The notes: generated from the letters alone by a model not told the origin. A DNA stretch of 64,000 bases from Thermodesulfobium narugense DSM 14796 (GCF_000212395.1 NC_015499.1:523501-587500); one strand, 5' to 3'; shown: positions 45,831-58,211, counted from the stretch's first letter. Translations and numbers: made by a program.

Positions 45831-46102
45831 TATGCAGTTTCTCTAAGACCAAGTTTGCCGATCAGCTTTCTATATCTATTTATATCCTTGTTCTTTACGT
45901 AAGATAACAACCTCTTTCTTTGGTTTACCATCTTTAAAAGTCCTCTTTTTGAGTGAAGGTCATTCTTGTGCTCTTTTAAATGCTCTGCAAGTTTTTCAAT
46001 ACGGTAAGTTAGTATAGCTACCTGTACTTCTGCTGAACCAGTGTCGTTTTCATGCAGACCAAAATCTTCTATTACCTTTTTCTTAAGTTCTTTGTCTAAC
46101 AT
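45830..46102 (-). CDS. rpsO: 30S ribosomal protein S15
   Basis: 90 residues from ATG 46102, with AAGGAGGA upstream; longer readings add residues before the family start. [19 protein letters not shown] and [20 protein letters not shown] are the S15 core. It probably heads the transcript that continues through pnp and nth into the lipid genes, because no gap over 60 bp interrupts the run. Confidence 0.97.
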   Translation of the reverse strand: MLDKELKKKVIEDFGLHENDTGSAEVQVAILTYRIEKLAEHLKEHKNDLHSKRGLLKMVNQRKRLLSYVKNKDINRYRKLIGKLGLRETA

Positions 46103-46265
46103 AAGTTCCTCCTTAAATAATAAATCCACTATCTGAGCATTGTCCACTGTTATCTCGCAATGCTTAGACAGGGTAAGTTTGATAACTTTATGATATATTT
46201 AGTAGTCAAACATTCAAAACTATTTTATCATAAATGTGTAATATTCAAAAAGTGAGGATTATATA

Positions 46266-46670
46266 TTGATTTTAGGAATTGATGCAGGAAGTTATAAAAT
46301 TGGTTATGCAATTTTAGATGAAAGGTATAATATTTTTTCAAAAGGGATAATACTACTTAATGACTTCAAAAAAGATTTTTTAAGATTTATAAAAGAATAT
46401 GAAATTGAAGTGGTTGTTGTTGGAAGTGGAACTGGACATAAAAAGGTGATGAAATTAATAGATGAACTCAATTTGGATTTAAAGGTCATAGTGATATCAG
46501 AAAGAAATACTTCGGTAGAAGCCAAATGGAGATATATTAATTCACTAAAAGGATTTAAAGGTTTTTTTTGCAAGCTTTTTGGATATTTGGATAAACCAGT
46601 TGATGACATTTCAGCTGTAATAATAGCTGAAAGATACTTAAATGAAGAGAGGAAAAAAAGTGAGACCTGA
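46266..46670 (+). CDS. RuvC/YqgF-like RNase H-fold protein
   Basis: 134 residues. [16 protein letters not shown] is the first strand with catalytic Asp of the RuvC/YqgF fold, [10 protein letters not shown] the second block, Glu in VISERNTS and Asp pair in [15 protein letters not shown] complete an acidic site. This suggests a nuclease active site but not which substrate; it is too divergent to call RuvX. TTG start with GAGG about 8 bp upstream. The dCMP deaminase gene overlaps its end. Confidence 0.65.
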   Translation: MILGIDAGSYKIGYAILDERYNIFSKGIILLNDFKKDFLRFIKEYEIEVVVVGSGTGHKKVMKLIDELNLDLKVIVISERNTSVEAKWRYINSLKGFKGFFCKLFGYLDKPVDDISAVIIAERYLNEERKKSET

Positions 46671-47118
46671 TTGGGATTCTTATTTTATGAAAATTGCATT
46701 TTTAGTTGCTACGCGCTCAACGTGTATAAGAAGGAAAGTTGGAGCTGTCATTGTAAAGGAAAAAAGAATATTGTCAACTGGATATAATGGCGCTCCTTCA
46801 GGGCTTTTGCATTGTCTTGATATTGGTTGTTTGAGAGACAAGTTGAATATTCCTTCTGGCGAAAGACAGGAACTTTGCAGGGGATTACATGCCGAGCAAA
46901 ATGCAATAATCCAAGGTGCTATGTATGGAGTTAGCCTGATGGGATCTACAATATATGTTACAAATCAACCATGTATAACGTGTGCAAAAATGCTTATTCA
47001 GGCAGGAATAGTTAAAATAGTTTATCAGGGAGATTATCCTGATAAACTTGCTTTAGAGATGTTAGAGGAAGCTGGAGTAGAGATTATAAAATTTATTCCT
47101 GATGACAAAGAGGTGTAA
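46660..47118 (+). CDS. dCMP deaminase-like zinc deaminase (ComE family)
   Basis: 152 residues from GTG 46660 (GAGAGGA upstream); an ATG at 46642 would add 6 residues. Zinc site: His/Glu in GLHAEQNAI and the Cys pair in [18 protein letters not shown]-like substrate loop is present as [10 protein letters not shown]. Two additional cysteines and a His (HCLDIGCLR) give the second zinc seen in dCMP deaminases. Makes dUMP for thymidylate synthesis; ComE in competence operons is the same family. Confidence 0.88.
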   Translation: MRPDWDSYFMKIAFLVATRSTCIRRKVGAVIVKEKRILSTGYNGAPSGLLHCLDIGCLRDKLNIPSGERQELCRGLHAEQNAIIQGAMYGVSLMGSTIYVTNQPCITCAKMLIQAGIVKIVYQGDYPDKLALEMLEEAGVEIIKFIPDDKEV

Positions 47119-47124
47119 TTTATC

Positions 47125-48144
47125 TTGTTATTTCTTATGTGTTTGTTTTCTTTTTTTCTTTCTCTCTTAAACACTAAATTTGTAATTTTTTTATCTGAAA
47201 AGCTGAAAATTTATGATAGGCCTGATAAGAGAAAAATTCACAACGAATTAACTTCTCGTCTTGGAGGAGTTGGATTTTTTGTTCCATTTCTAGTTACTGT
47301 ATTCTTATACTCCTTTCTAGTAAAAGGATTCGAAGTTGTTGATTTCTTGATTTGCATTTTGCCAATATTTCTCCTTGGGTTATATGACGATCTTTTTGGA
47401 ATTAACCCTATTGTGAAGTTAGCAGCCCAAATTTTTGCCTCATTTATAGCTTTTAATTTGGGATTTCGAATAGACTATATTTATCTTCCATTTGTAGGGT
47501 ATTTATTTTTTGGAGGATTGTCATTATTTTTGACTATTTTCTGGCTCGTAGGATTATCTAATGCTCTAAATTTAGTAGATGGCATGGATGGTTTGGCATC
47601 GGGAGTTGCTATTTTAATACTTTTATCAATGGCAATAGTCTCGTATGTTTTGGATAGGAATTTTGTTTTTATAATTTCGATAATACTTTTATTCTCTATG
47701 ACAGGTTTTTTTGTCTTCAACATAAATCCTGCTAGAATATTTATGGGAGATAGCGGTTCTTTGACTGTTGGTTTTATAATTGGTTTGCTTTCAGTTGTTG
47801 GATTTATGAAAGCTCTTACAATAGTAACATTATTTTCGATTATTATTATGTTAATAATTCCTGTGGCGGATACCCTTTGGGCTATTATAAGAAGATCAAT
47901 ATCTGGAAGATCAATCTTTTCGCCAGATAAAGGCCATTTTCATCATATGCTTTTGGAAAAGGGTTGGAGTGTAAGGAAGATCAATTTTTTGTTTAGAGGA
48001 ATTACTGTAGTAGGATCTTTGGTGTTCTTTTTTGTCTTTTTGCCTCAAGAATATTTTTTGTTTACTGCTTCTTTTCTGATTTTTGGTTATTTATTTTTAT
48101 TTTTGCTTGAATCTATCGTTATTGGAGTGAGAAAAAGTGCATAA
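47125..48144 (+). CDS. Undecaprenyl-phosphate GlcNAc-1-phosphate transferase (WecA/TagO family)
   Basis: 339 residues, about ten membrane helices. Family motifs: DRPDKRKIHNELTSRLGG, the Asp pair in LLGLYDDLFGI, NALNLVDGMDGLASG, IFMGDSGSLTVG, and GHFHHML. It moves GlcNAc-1-phosphate from UDP-GlcNAc to undecaprenyl phosphate to start a surface polysaccharide. TTG start, GAGGTG 9 bp upstream. Overlaps wecB by 8 bp, so UDP-GlcNAc/ManNAc use is linked. Confidence 0.9.
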   Translation: MLFLMCLFSFFLSLLNTKFVIFLSEKLKIYDRPDKRKIHNELTSRLGGVGFFVPFLVTVFLYSFLVKGFEVVDFLICILPIFLLGLYDDLFGINPIVKLAAQIFASFIAFNLGFRIDYIYLPFVGYLFFGGLSLFLTIFWLVGLSNALNLVDGMDGLASGVAILILLSMAIVSYVLDRNFVFIISIILLFSMTGFFVFNINPARIFMGDSGSLTVGFIIGLLSVVGFMKALTIVTLFSIIIMLIIPVADTLWAIIRRSISGRSIFSPDKGHFHHMLLEKGWSVRKINFLFRGITVVGSLVFFFVFLPQEYFLFTASFLIFGYLFLFLLESIVIGVRKSA

Positions 48145-49306
48145 AGCTTTGCTGATTTTTGGGACTAGACCTGAAGCTATTAAAATGGCTCCACTTTTTT
48201 TAGAACTAAAAAAATCGAAGCATTTTGAGCCTATTGTAGTTGTTACTGCACAACACAGAGAGATGTTAGATCAGGTTTTGAAAATATTTAACATTGAACC
48301 GGATTTTGATCTTGATATAATGAAGCCGGGTCAAAGTCTTGAAGGAATAACCATTAGAGCATTAGAAGGTTTGTGTAATATCATAAAGAGAGTGAATCCT
48401 TCTATTGTTCTTGTTCAGGGAGATACTACAACTACTTACGTGGGAGCATTAGCAGCATTTTATCACAAAATAGCAGTTGGACATGTAGAGGCAGGTTTGA
48501 GAACTTATGATAAATTCAATCCTTATCCTGAAGAAATTAACAGGAAAATGACTACTTGTCTTGCTGATCTACATTTTGCACCTACTATTACCTCTTTTAA
48601 TAATTTGATTAAGGAAAATGTCAAGAAAGAAGATATATATATAACTGGGAATACCGTGATAGATTCTTTGCTTCATATATCTAAAAGGGATTATGATTTT
48701 CCGCCAATTTTAAATTCGATAATAAATTCTCCTTTGAGAAAAATTTTAGTTACTGCCCATCGAAGAGAAAACTGGGACGAGATGAAAAATATTTTTCAGG
48801 CAATAAAAAAGTTAGTTGAAAACTTTGATGACATACATATAATTTTCCCTGTACACATGAATCCAAAAATAAGATTTGATGCTCAAAATATTTTGGGTAA
48901 TAATTCAAGAGTGTCTTTGCTTGAACCTCTTGACTACGAAGCTTTCATACACGTTATGAAGAATTGTTATCTTATACTTACTGATTCTGGAGGCGTCCAA
49001 GAAGAAGCTCCTTCTCTTGGCATTCCTGTAGTCGTTATGAGAAAGACCACAGAGAGGCCTGAGGCTCTTAAGGCGAATGCAGTTGTTTTAAGTGGAACTG
49101 ATGGTGAAAAAATATACGATACTGCAGCAAGGCTCTTGAGCGATAAAACTTTTTATCTTTCTATGAAAAAGAAGCTCAATCCATATGGAGATGGAAGAGC
49201 CTCTTTTAGAATTCTAAGATCTCTAGAATATTTTTTTAAACTTAGTTCTGAAAGGCCGGAGGACTTTAGATACGATTATGATGATAATCTGATATCAGAA
49301 ACCTAA
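48137..49306 (+). CDS. wecB: UDP-N-acetylglucosamine 2-epimerase (non-hydrolysing)
   Basis: 389 residues, GT-B-like fold. IFGTRPEAIKMAPL, VVTAQHREMLDQVL, VQGDTTTTYVGALAAFY, HVEAGLRTY, PEEINR, VTAHRRENW and DSGGVQEEAPSLG are all present. Makes UDP-ManNAc for wall or surface polymers. GTG start in the end of the WecA-like gene. Converges with the LUD-domain gene with a 12 bp overlap. Confidence 0.94.
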   Translation: MHKALLIFGTRPEAIKMAPLFLELKKSKHFEPIVVVTAQHREMLDQVLKIFNIEPDFDLDIMKPGQSLEGITIRALEGLCNIIKRVNPSIVLVQGDTTTTYVGALAAFYHKIAVGHVEAGLRTYDKFNPYPEEINRKMTTCLADLHFAPTITSFNNLIKENVKKEDIYITGNTVIDSLLHISKRDYDFPPILNSIINSPLRKILVTAHRRENWDEMKNIFQAIKKLVENFDDIHIIFPVHMNPKIRFDAQNILGNNSRVSLLEPLDYEAFIHVMKNCYLILTDSGGVQEEAPSLGIPVVVMRKTTERPEALKANAVVLSGTDGEKIYDTAARLLSDKTFYLSMKKKLNPYGDGRASFRILRSLEYFFKLSSERPEDFRYDYDDNLISET

Positions 49307-49936
49307 ATGCTCGTTAATTATAAAAACGCTAAATGGAGTAAGAGTCGGCCTCTTTTTTAATATAGTTGTAATGTTGCATATCCTGGTTGGTCCCTGACAA
49401 TCCATACATTCACCTGTTACAGTACATGGGTTTGGTCTATTTAGCCTTTTGTTGTTTAGTGGTGCTGCTATTGTCCTGATTCTTTTTCTTGCTTCTTCCT
49501 CATCCTTTACTATTTTATTAGTTCCAGCTATTATTATTACCTGTTTTGGTCCAAATATCATAGAGGCAACTCTATTTCCAACTCCATCAGTATTGACGAG
49601 CTTTCCATCAAGTGTTATGGCGTTTGAACCTGCTATAAATGTATCGCAGGTTAACTGCTTTCTTCTTAAGCTTAGAACTTCTTCTGGTGACAGGCCAGGT
49701 CTATTGTGATCTAAAATAATATTACCTCTTTTTGACAAGATATCCAGTATTCCAAGGCTTTGTACGGTTGTTGAGCCTCCAACTCCAATAACGTCCTTTT
49801 CTGGAATAATTTCTAAAAGTTTGTTTATTAAATCTTCTCTGGTGTTAAAGAAATCAGCGTTAAAGTTGTTTTTTTTCAAAGCTTCTACGGCTCTTTTACC
49901 AAAAACTTCACCGTGCCACTTCAGATTTGGATCCAT
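49295..49936 (-). CDS. LUD-domain protein (LutC/YkgG-like)
   Basis: 213 residues from ATG 49936, 8-9 bp after GGAGG; an ATG 7 codons upstream lies before that ribosome site. The LUD fold is visible: VIGVGGSTTVQSLGI, AGSNAITLDGKLVNTDGVGNRVASMIFGPK, IIIAGTNKIVKDEEEA. A C-terminal cysteine group (PCTVTGECMDC, then RIC) could hold a metal. LutC-type proteins work in lactate oxidation, but no LutA/LutB partners are nearby, so the function is open. Confidence 0.8.
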   Translation of the reverse strand: MDPNLKWHGEVFGKRAVEALKKNNFNADFFNTREDLINKLLEIIPEKDVIGVGGSTTVQSLGILDILSKRGNIILDHNRPGLSPEEVLSLRRKQLTCDTFIAGSNAITLDGKLVNTDGVGNRVASMIFGPKQVIIIAGTNKIVKDEEEARKRIRTIAAPLNNKRLNRPNPCTVTGECMDCQGPTRICNITTILKKRPTLTPFSVFIINEHLGF

Positions 49937-50272
49937 CTTTTCTTTCCTCCAGTCCAAAAAATTTTGATATTATATTAAAATGATATCACTAAATTATTAG
50001 TTTAAGATAAACTATTATTTGCTTCTATTCAATTTTCAGGGTTTTAAATATTCAAAAATATCTATTAATTTGTAAGATAAGTTATTTATTTATATAAGCT
50101 TTGTTTATTTAGAAAATTAAGACTTTTCTGACAAAACTAGTGACATATAAAGTTGGTGAAACTAAAATATTAAATAATTAGGTAAAATTTTAATTATTTA
50201 TTGGAGATATAATTTTATTATTGACATGATAAGAAAAATCTATTAATCTATAAATGATTTTTGTAGTTAGGG
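49937..50272. other. Intergenic region before the atp operon
   Basis: 336 bp, very AT-rich, with no convincing gene. It should carry the promoter of the minus-strand LUD gene near its left side and holds the atp promoter at its right. No strong hairpin or RNA motif was recognised. Confidence 0.6.
50221..50249 (+). promoter_or_regulatory. Promoter of the ATP synthase operon
   Basis: TTGACA (50221-50226), 17 bp spacer, TAATCT (50244-50249), about 24 bp before the first gene. Confidence 0.6.
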
Positions 50273-50491
50273 GTGAATCATATAAAAAAGAATAAAAAAG
50301 AACAAAATTTACCCCTATATGTTGTTCAGTTAGGTTTTAACGTTTTAGGTACTACGCTAGGAGGGTTGTTATTAGGGTGGTTTTTACAGGAAAAATTAGG
50401 TTGTGGATTGCCAGGTTTTTTGTTTGGACTTTTATTAGGCGTTTTTTCTGGTTTATGGATAATATTAAAACAAATTTTAAATCAAAAATGA
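50273..50491 (+). CDS. AtpZ/AtpI-type accessory protein
   Basis: 72 residues with two membrane helices (about 18-37 and 45-66) around a short loop. LGFNVLGTTLGGLLLGWFL and FLFGLLLGVFSGLWII match AtpZ/AtpI proteins, which sit first in atp operons and help c-ring assembly or Mg/Ca transport. The start is unclear: GTG 50273 partly overlaps the AGGGG ribosome site. 16 bp before atpB. Confidence 0.7.
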   Translation: MNHIKKNKKEQNLPLYVVQLGFNVLGTTLGGLLLGWFLQEKLGCGLPGFLFGLLLGVFSGLWIILKQILNQK

Positions 50492-50507
50492 AAGGGGGTG
50501 AAGAAAG

Positions 50508-51263
50508 TTGCATATCGCTGAAGAATTCATGTTACACAAAATCATACCTATAAATATTGCCGGGTTTGATCTTAGCATTACTCAGGCAGTTTTGTGGATG
50601 TGGATAGCTTCTGTAATTATGATGCTTTATTTGATTTATTGTAGTAGAAATATGACTGTAATACCTTCTAATAGACTTGTTACCTTATTTGAAGTTCTTG
50701 TAGACTTTGTTAAAAAAGATCTGGTTGAAAGTTTTATGCACGGAAAAGACGTTGAAAGATTTTTTCCACTTATTGCTTCAATATTTTTCTTTATCTTTGC
50801 ATCGAATTTTATAGGAATTATTCCGGGCACTTATACGCCTACAGCCAACATTAATACAACCGCTATACTTGCAATATTTGTGTTTATACTCTATAACGTT
50901 CTAGGAGTTTTCAGAAATGGCGTGATTGGATATTTAAAAAGTATAGTTGTACCGGGTCTTCCTGCTCCATTAATTCCTGTAGTTTTTGTCATAGAAATAT
51001 TTAGCCATCTTGCTCGTCCACTCTCATTATCTGTTAGGTTGTTTGCAAACATGACGGCAGGACACATTATTATTGGGGTGTTCATTTATCTTTGTTTAAT
51101 GGCAACAGGCGCTTTTGTTGGAGGTTTTATTCTTGGTGCTTTACCCTTTTTAGCATCTATTGGAATGTACTTTTTGGAGGTATTTGTCAAATTTTTGCAA
51201 GCAGTAATCTTTGCCGTTTTGACAGCTATGTACATAGCTGGTGCTGTTGCTCCTGAACATTAG
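50508..51263 (+). CDS. atpB: ATP synthase subunit a
   Basis: 251 residues, six membrane helices. The essential Arg is in HLARPLSLSVRLFANMTAGHII. FFFIFASNFIGIIPG and the C-terminal FLQAVIFAVLTAMYI are usual. Forms the proton half-channels. TTG start with GGGGGTG 8 bp upstream. Confidence 0.95.
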   Translation: MHIAEEFMLHKIIPINIAGFDLSITQAVLWMWIASVIMMLYLIYCSRNMTVIPSNRLVTLFEVLVDFVKKDLVESFMHGKDVERFFPLIASIFFFIFASNFIGIIPGTYTPTANINTTAILAIFVFILYNVLGVFRNGVIGYLKSIVVPGLPAPLIPVVFVIEIFSHLARPLSLSVRLFANMTAGHIIIGVFIYLCLMATGAFVGGFILGALPFLASIGMYFLEVFVKFLQAVIFAVLTAMYIAGAVAPEH

Positions 51264-51322
51264 AATTTTTCTTTACAGTTTAAAATTTAAAAATTTAATA
51301 ATAAATTCGGAGGTGTTTTTAA

Positions 51323-51574
51323 ATGGATGCAGTAAGTATAAACCTTGGATTAGCTCAATTGGGCGCAGGTGTAGCTATTGGATTTGCCGCTGCTGGTGGT
51401 GGTGCAGGAATGGGTATTTTAGGCGGATATTTTTTGACCGCTCTTGCAAGACAACCAGAGCTTCTTGGTCCACTACGTACTTATATGATTTTGGTACTAG
51501 TCTTTATTGAAGCTCAGGTTTTATATGGCTTTGTTGTATCTATGATCCTTTTGTTTGCAGCTCCTAAGCACTAG
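51323..51574 (+). CDS. atpE: ATP synthase subunit c
   Basis: 83 residues, helical hairpin. Helix 1 is Gly/Ala rich (GAGVAIGFAAAGGGAGMG), the loop has ARQPELLGPL, and helix 2 carries the ion-binding Glu in VFIEAQVLYGFVV. The Gln of helix 1 and Ser/Thr after the Glu, which mark sodium-binding rings, are replaced by Ile and Ala, so protons are the likely ion. Confidence 0.95.
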   Translation: MDAVSINLGLAQLGAGVAIGFAAAGGGAGMGILGGYFLTALARQPELLGPLRTYMILVLVFIEAQVLYGFVVSMILLFAAPKH

Positions 51575-51605
51575 TCTTTTATTCTTTTAAGGGAGATCTA
51601 AAAAA

Positions 51606-52091
51606 ATGATGAATTTTGAATTTGGACTAGAGTTCTGGACTATTGTCTCCTTTTTGATATTCTTCTTTTTGTTTGCAAAATTTGTTGTTCCACCAATAAA
51701 CAATGCACTTAAAGAAAGAGAAAAGGCTATTGCGGGTGCAATAGAACAGGCTCGAAAAGAAAGGGAAGAGGCAGAAAAACTCTTGCAGGAATCAAAGAAA
51801 GAGCTAGAAGAAACAAGGGCTCGTTCTTCAAAGATTGTAGAAGAAGCAAGAGCTTATGCTGAAGAAGTAAAAAAAGATATTATTCAAAAAGCTAAAGAAG
51901 AGGCACAAAAGATAGTTGACAGTGCTGCCAAAGATCTTGACAGGGCTAAGGCAGAGGTTATAGCAGAACTGAAAGTTGAAGTTGTTAATCTTACTATTTC
52001 TCTTACAGAGAAGCTCCTTGAGAAAGAATTGGATAAAAATGCGCAGACGAAGTTTGTAACAGAATATTTGCAAAAGATAGGTAAGAATTAA
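51606..52091 (+). CDS. atpF: ATP synthase subunit b
   Basis: 161 residues: one N-terminal membrane helix (about 8-27), then a long charged coiled coil (about 32-125) and a C-terminal delta-binding part. Peripheral stalk. Two tandem ATGs (51606, 51609) can start it. Ends 1 bp before atpH. Confidence 0.93.
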   Translation: MMNFEFGLEFWTIVSFLIFFFLFAKFVVPPINNALKEREKAIAGAIEQARKEREEAEKLLQESKKELEETRARSSKIVEEARAYAEEVKKDIIQKAKEEAQKIVDSAAKDLDRAKAEVIAELKVEVVNLTISLTEKLLEKELDKNAQTKFVTEYLQKIGKN

Positions 52092-52092
52092 A

Positions 52093-52635
52093 ATGAGCAG
52101 CAACTATGTTTTAGCCAAAAGATATGCAAGGGCTTTTTTGTCTATTCTCAAGGAAAACAAGAGAAACCTGCAAGACGTTGTTGACGAAACAAAAACCCTT
52201 ATGAAGAGCTTTAGAGAAACTGGACTTGACAAAGTGATCTTAAATCCTGTTCTTGATATTAGTACTAAGAAGGAACTGATTGAGCCTTTAAAAAACAAGA
52301 TTTCAAGTGATATTTTTTCTTTTTTAGAATTTCTTGTTGATAAAAATAGATTTTCTTTGTTGCCTTTTATTTTGCAATCGTTAGAAGAGACTTTAAACGA
52401 AGAAAGTGGTAGGATTGTCGCCAATCTTGAAGTGGCTATTCCATTAACTGACGAATTAAAATCAAATTTTATAGAATACTTTAAGAAAAAATTTAATGCT
52501 AAAGCTGTAGATATTGTTGAAGTCGTTAACGAAAAGATTATTGGTGGCTTTAGAGCAAAAGTTGGAGACTATCTTATTGATGCAAGTATTAAGGGGTCCT
52601 TGGATAAAGCCAAGAGACTTCTTTTAGCTAATTGA
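52093..52635 (+). CDS. atpH: ATP synthase subunit delta
   Basis: 180 residues. [15 protein letters not shown] at the start and the C-terminal block [34 protein letters not shown] are the family signatures. Joins the F1 head to subunit b. Confidence 0.93.
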   Translation: MSSNYVLAKRYARAFLSILKENKRNLQDVVDETKTLMKSFRETGLDKVILNPVLDISTKKELIEPLKNKISSDIFSFLEFLVDKNRFSLLPFILQSLEETLNEESGRIVANLEVAIPLTDELKSNFIEYFKKKFNAKAVDIVEVVNEKIIGGFRAKVGDYLIDASIKGSLDKAKRLLLAN

Positions 52636-52652
52636 AGGGAGGTGTTGTTTTT

Positions 52653-54167
52653 TTGAAGATAAGGGCTGAAGAAATTACTGATGTAATAAAAAAGCAATTA
52701 TCTAATATAAAAGCTGAACCAGAGTCTGCACTGGTTGGCACAATTATATCTGTTGGTGACGGAGTAGCAAGGATTTGGGGTTTGAAAGATGCTATGATGT
52801 CAGAGCTCTTAGAATTCCCAAATGACGTTTATGGAATTGTGTTTAACCTAGAAGAAGATTCTGTGGGTGCAATTATTTTGGGTGATGACTCAAAACTAAA
52901 TGAAGGTGATACAGTTAAATCAACTGGAAGGGTTATATCAGTCCCTGTCGGTCCAGAGTTGGTGGGTAGAGTAGTGGATGCTTTAGGAAGGCCTCTTGAT
53001 GGTAAAGGACCTATCAATGCAAAGAAGTACAGGGTGATAGAAAGAGTTGCTCCAGGCGTAATTACCAGACAATCTGTAAATCAACCTGTACAAACAGGTA
53101 TTAAAGCTATAGATGGTATGATCCCTATTGGTAGAGGCCAAAGAGAGCTTGTAATTGGCGACAGACAAACTGGTAAAACAGCTATTTGTGTTGATACGAT
53201 CCTTAATCAAAAAGATCAAGATATGATATGTATTTATGTAGCAATAGGTCAAAAGGCATCAACCGTTGCAACTATTATTAAGACGTTAGAAGACAATGGT
53301 GCGATGGATTATACAATTGTTGTAGTGGCTAATGCTTCTGATGCTGCTGCTCTTCAATATATTGCACCGTTTAGCGGTTGCGCAATGGGCGAAGAATTTA
53401 TGGAGCAGGGTAAAGACGCTTTGATAATTTACGATGATCTTTCTAAACATGCTTGGGCATATAGGCAGGTTTCACTACTTTTGAGAAGACCGCCTGGTCG
53501 TGAGGCATATCCGGGAGACGTCTTTTATTTACATTCCAGACTTCTTGAAAGGGCAGCAAAGCTCAACAAGAATTACGGAGGTGGTAGCTTAACTGCTCTA
53601 CCAATTATTGAAACGCAAGCTGGTGACGTTACTGCTTATATTCCAACTAATGTTATCTCTATTACCGATGGTCAAATATATCTTGAGCCAGAGCTTTTCT
53701 ATGCTGGTGTCAGGCCTGCTGTAAACGTAGGTCTTTCTGTTTCTCGTGTAGGTGGTTCGGCGCAAACAAAGGCTATGAAACAAGTAGCAGGCAGATTAAG
53801 GCTTGAATTAGCACAATATCGTGAATTGGCTGCATTTGCTCAGTTTGCTTCTGATCTTGATCCAGCTACAAAACAAGTTTTGACCCGAGGCGAAAAACTT
53901 GTTGAACTCTTAAAACAGCCTCAATATATGACCTTTTCTCTTTGGAAAGAAGTATGTTCTATATTCTCGGGAGTTCGTGGATTCCTGGACGATATAAATA
54001 CCGAAGACATTCAAAGGTTTGAAAAAGAACTTCTATCTTATATTGAAGCTCACAACCAGGATATAATTGAGGCAATAACAAAAGAAAAGGCTATTTCAAA
54101 AGAAACTGAAGAAAAGCTTGAGAAAGCAATTAAGGAATTCAAAGCTCTCTTCGTAGGCGGTAAATAA
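52653..54167 (+). CDS. atpA: ATP synthase subunit alpha
   Basis: 504 residues from TTG 52653, with GGGAGGTG about 9 bp upstream; an earlier in-frame TTG (52632) precedes that site and overlaps atpH. Walker [10 protein letters not shown], alpha-type [13 protein letters not shown], and the [15 protein letters not shown] block are intact. Non-catalytic nucleotide-binding subunit of F1. Confidence 0.96.
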   Translation: MKIRAEEITDVIKKQLSNIKAEPESALVGTIISVGDGVARIWGLKDAMMSELLEFPNDVYGIVFNLEEDSVGAIILGDDSKLNEGDTVKSTGRVISVPVGPELVGRVVDALGRPLDGKGPINAKKYRVIERVAPGVITRQSVNQPVQTGIKAIDGMIPIGRGQRELVIGDRQTGKTAICVDTILNQKDQDMICIYVAIGQKASTVATIIKTLEDNGAMDYTIVVVANASDAAALQYIAPFSGCAMGEEFMEQGKDALIIYDDLSKHAWAYRQVSLLLRRPPGREAYPGDVFYLHSRLLERAAKLNKNYGGGSLTALPIIETQAGDVTAYIPTNVISITDGQIYLEPELFYAGVRPAVNVGLSVSRVGGSAQTKAMKQVAGRLRLELAQYRELAAFAQFASDLDPATKQVLTRGEKLVELLKQPQYMTFSLWKEVCSIFSGVRGFLDDINTEDIQRFEKELLSYIEAHNQDIIEAITKEKAISKETEEKLEKAIKEFKALFVGGK

Positions 54168-54168
54168 A

Positions 54169-56461
<2,293 letters not shown>

Positions 56462-56473
56462 GGGTGAATACAA

Positions 56474-56902
56474 ATGAAATTGTTAATATTAACCCCTGAA
56501 GGTGTTGTAGTCGATGAAGAAGTAACATTTGTTTCAGCAATGGGAGAAGAAGGATCACTTGGTATTATGCCAAGACATGCACCGCTTGTTACTACTTTGA
56601 AGGTAGATGTGATAGAATTTGTTAAGGAGAACTCTGATAGGGAGGTAGTAGCTGCTATCGGAGGAATTCTCGAAGTTAAAGATAATAAGGTAACAGTTCT
56701 CTCTGATGCCGCAGAACTTGCTGTAGATATAGACGAGTTGAGGGCTAAAGAAGCCGAAAAGAGAGCTAGGGCAAGATTGACTATGAAAACAGAAGAGGTA
56801 GATGTAAAGAGGGCAGAAGCTGCTCTTGCAAGGGCACTTGCAAGGCTTAAGGCGATTGAACTGTTGAATAGAAGAAGTGGAAGTAGGAAAAGAGGTGCGT
56901 AA
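56474..56902 (+). CDS. atpC: ATP synthase subunit epsilon
   Basis: 142 residues. N-terminal beta sandwich (LLILTPEGVVVDEEVTFVSAMGEEGSLGIMPRHAPLVTTL) and C-terminal helical pair (about 88-135). Last subunit of the operon; murA begins 26 bp later in the same direction, so read-through is likely. Confidence 0.94.
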   Translation: MKLLILTPEGVVVDEEVTFVSAMGEEGSLGIMPRHAPLVTTLKVDVIEFVKENSDREVVAAIGGILEVKDNKVTVLSDAAELAVDIDELRAKEAEKRARARLTMKTEEVDVKRAEAALARALARLKAIELLNRRSGSRKRGA

Positions 56903-56928
56903 GGAGTATTTTAGAAGTAAATAATTGT

Positions 56929-58206
56929 AATGGAAATTTTTCTAAACAATATTATAGGATTTGTGGCGGCAAGCCTTTATTAGGTTCTGTGAAAACTAGC
57001 GGTTCAAAAAATGGGTCGCTGCCTATAATGGCAGCGGCTCTACTATTTGATTCACCTGTGTTTTTGTCTAACGTTCCATATTTATTGGACGTTAACACTA
57101 TGGCAAAAATAATTTCAAGTCTTGGGGGTAGAGTCGATTTTAAGGGAAACTCAGAGGTTTTAATTGATCCTTCAAACGTATCAAGGTACGATCCTCCTTT
57201 AGAACCTGTTATAGCTATGAGAGCATCTTTTTTGGTAGCGGGGGCACTTCTTGCAAGATTTGGTAGAGCAAAAGTAGCTCTTCCTGGAGGTTGTGCTATT
57301 GGTTCTAGACCAGTAGATATACACCTTAAGGGTTTTGAGGCTCTAGGTGTAAAAAGATCAATTGAACATGGTTTTGTAAATCTTGAATGCGATAAACTTA
57401 AAGGTGCAAATATTTATTTGTCTTACCCAAGCGTGGGTGCTACTGAGAATTTGATTATGGCATCTGTGTTTGCAGAGGGCATGACAGTTATCGATAATGC
57501 AGCAAAGGAACCAGAGATATTAGGTCTTTCAGAATTTTTAAATTTATGCGGAGCAAAAATTAGGGGAGCTGGTTCAAGAACTATTGAAATTGAAGGAGTA
57601 AAATCTCTTAAACCAATCGATAATTATTCGATTATACCCGATCGTATTGAAGCTGGTACTTTAATGCTTGCAGGAGCGATAACACAGGGTGATATTCTTG
57701 TAGAGAATATAAATCCTGACTATTTGAGTTCTGTTATTGAAAAGATGATAGAAGCAGGTATTGAAGTTTTGCCAGAGAAAAATAGCATCAGGGTAAGATG
57801 TAAAAATAGACCTAAACCAGTAACTATAAAAACATCTCCACATCCAGGGTTTCCTACAGATATGCAGGCACAATTTATGGCCCTATTATCGTTGGGCGAG
57901 GGTACTTCTGTTATAACAGAAATGGTTTTTGAAAATAGATATTTGCATGCTGAGGAATTGAGCAGATTGGGTGCAGATATTAGAATTGACGGAAGAACTG
58001 CAGTTATAGTGGGGGTTAATCACTTATCGGGTGCACCAGTAAGAGCTCTCGATTTAAGAGCTGGTGCTGCGCTTGTAATTGCCGGGCTAATTGCAGAAGG
58101 AGAAACAAGGGTTTTTGGACTTTCACATCTTAATCGTGGCTATGAAAATTTGGAAGTCAAACTCAGTAATCTTGGTGCATCAATATCTAAAGAAGTTTTA
58201 CCTTAA
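56929..58206 (+). CDS. murA: UDP-N-acetylglucosamine 1-carboxyvinyltransferase
   Basis: 425 residues from ATG 56929. This start restores the family N-terminus (YRICGGKPLLGSVKTSGSKNGSLPI) with the conserved Lys27-Asn28; a GTG at 56989 would cut 20 residues, although neither site has a clear ribosome sequence. Catalytic Cys122 is in LPGGCAIGSRPVD, so it should be fosfomycin-sensitive by family rule. First committed step of peptidoglycan synthesis. Confidence 0.93.
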   Translation, partial: NGNFSKQYYRICGGKPLLGSVKTSGSKNGSLPIMAAALLFDSPVFLSNVPYLLDVNTMAKIISSLGGRVDFKGNSEVLIDPSNVSRYDPPLEPVIAMRASFLVAGALLARFGRAKVALPGGCAIGSRPVDIHLKGFEALGVKRSIEHGFVNLECDKLKGANIYLSYPSVGATENLIMASVFAEGMTVIDNAAKEPEILGLSEFLNLCGAKIRGAGSRTIEIEGVKSLKPIDNYSIIPDRIEAGTLMLAGAITQGDILVENINPDYLSSVIEKMIEAGIEVLPEKNSIRVRCKNRPKPVTIKTSPHPGFPTDMQAQFMALLSLGEGTSVITEMVFENRYLHAEELSRLGADIRIDGRTAVIVGVNHLSGAPVRALDLRAGAALVIAGLIAEGETRVFGLSHLNRGYENLEVKLSNLGASISKEVLP

Positions 58207-58211
58207 TTGAG

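Noticed and set aside
45343-45846. 167-codon frame opposite pnp
   Set aside because: Antisense shadow of a strongly conserved gene.
49937-50272. Hidden small gene or riboswitch before atp
   Set aside because: Frames are short and AT-rich with no ribosome site, and no known RNA motif was recognised.
51241-51510. Alternative open frame over atpE
   Set aside because: The real subunit c lies in another frame with a ribosome site and full family signature.
51323-51574. Sodium-type ATP synthase
   Set aside because: The c subunit lacks the helix 1 Gln and the Ser/Thr after the ion-binding Glu.
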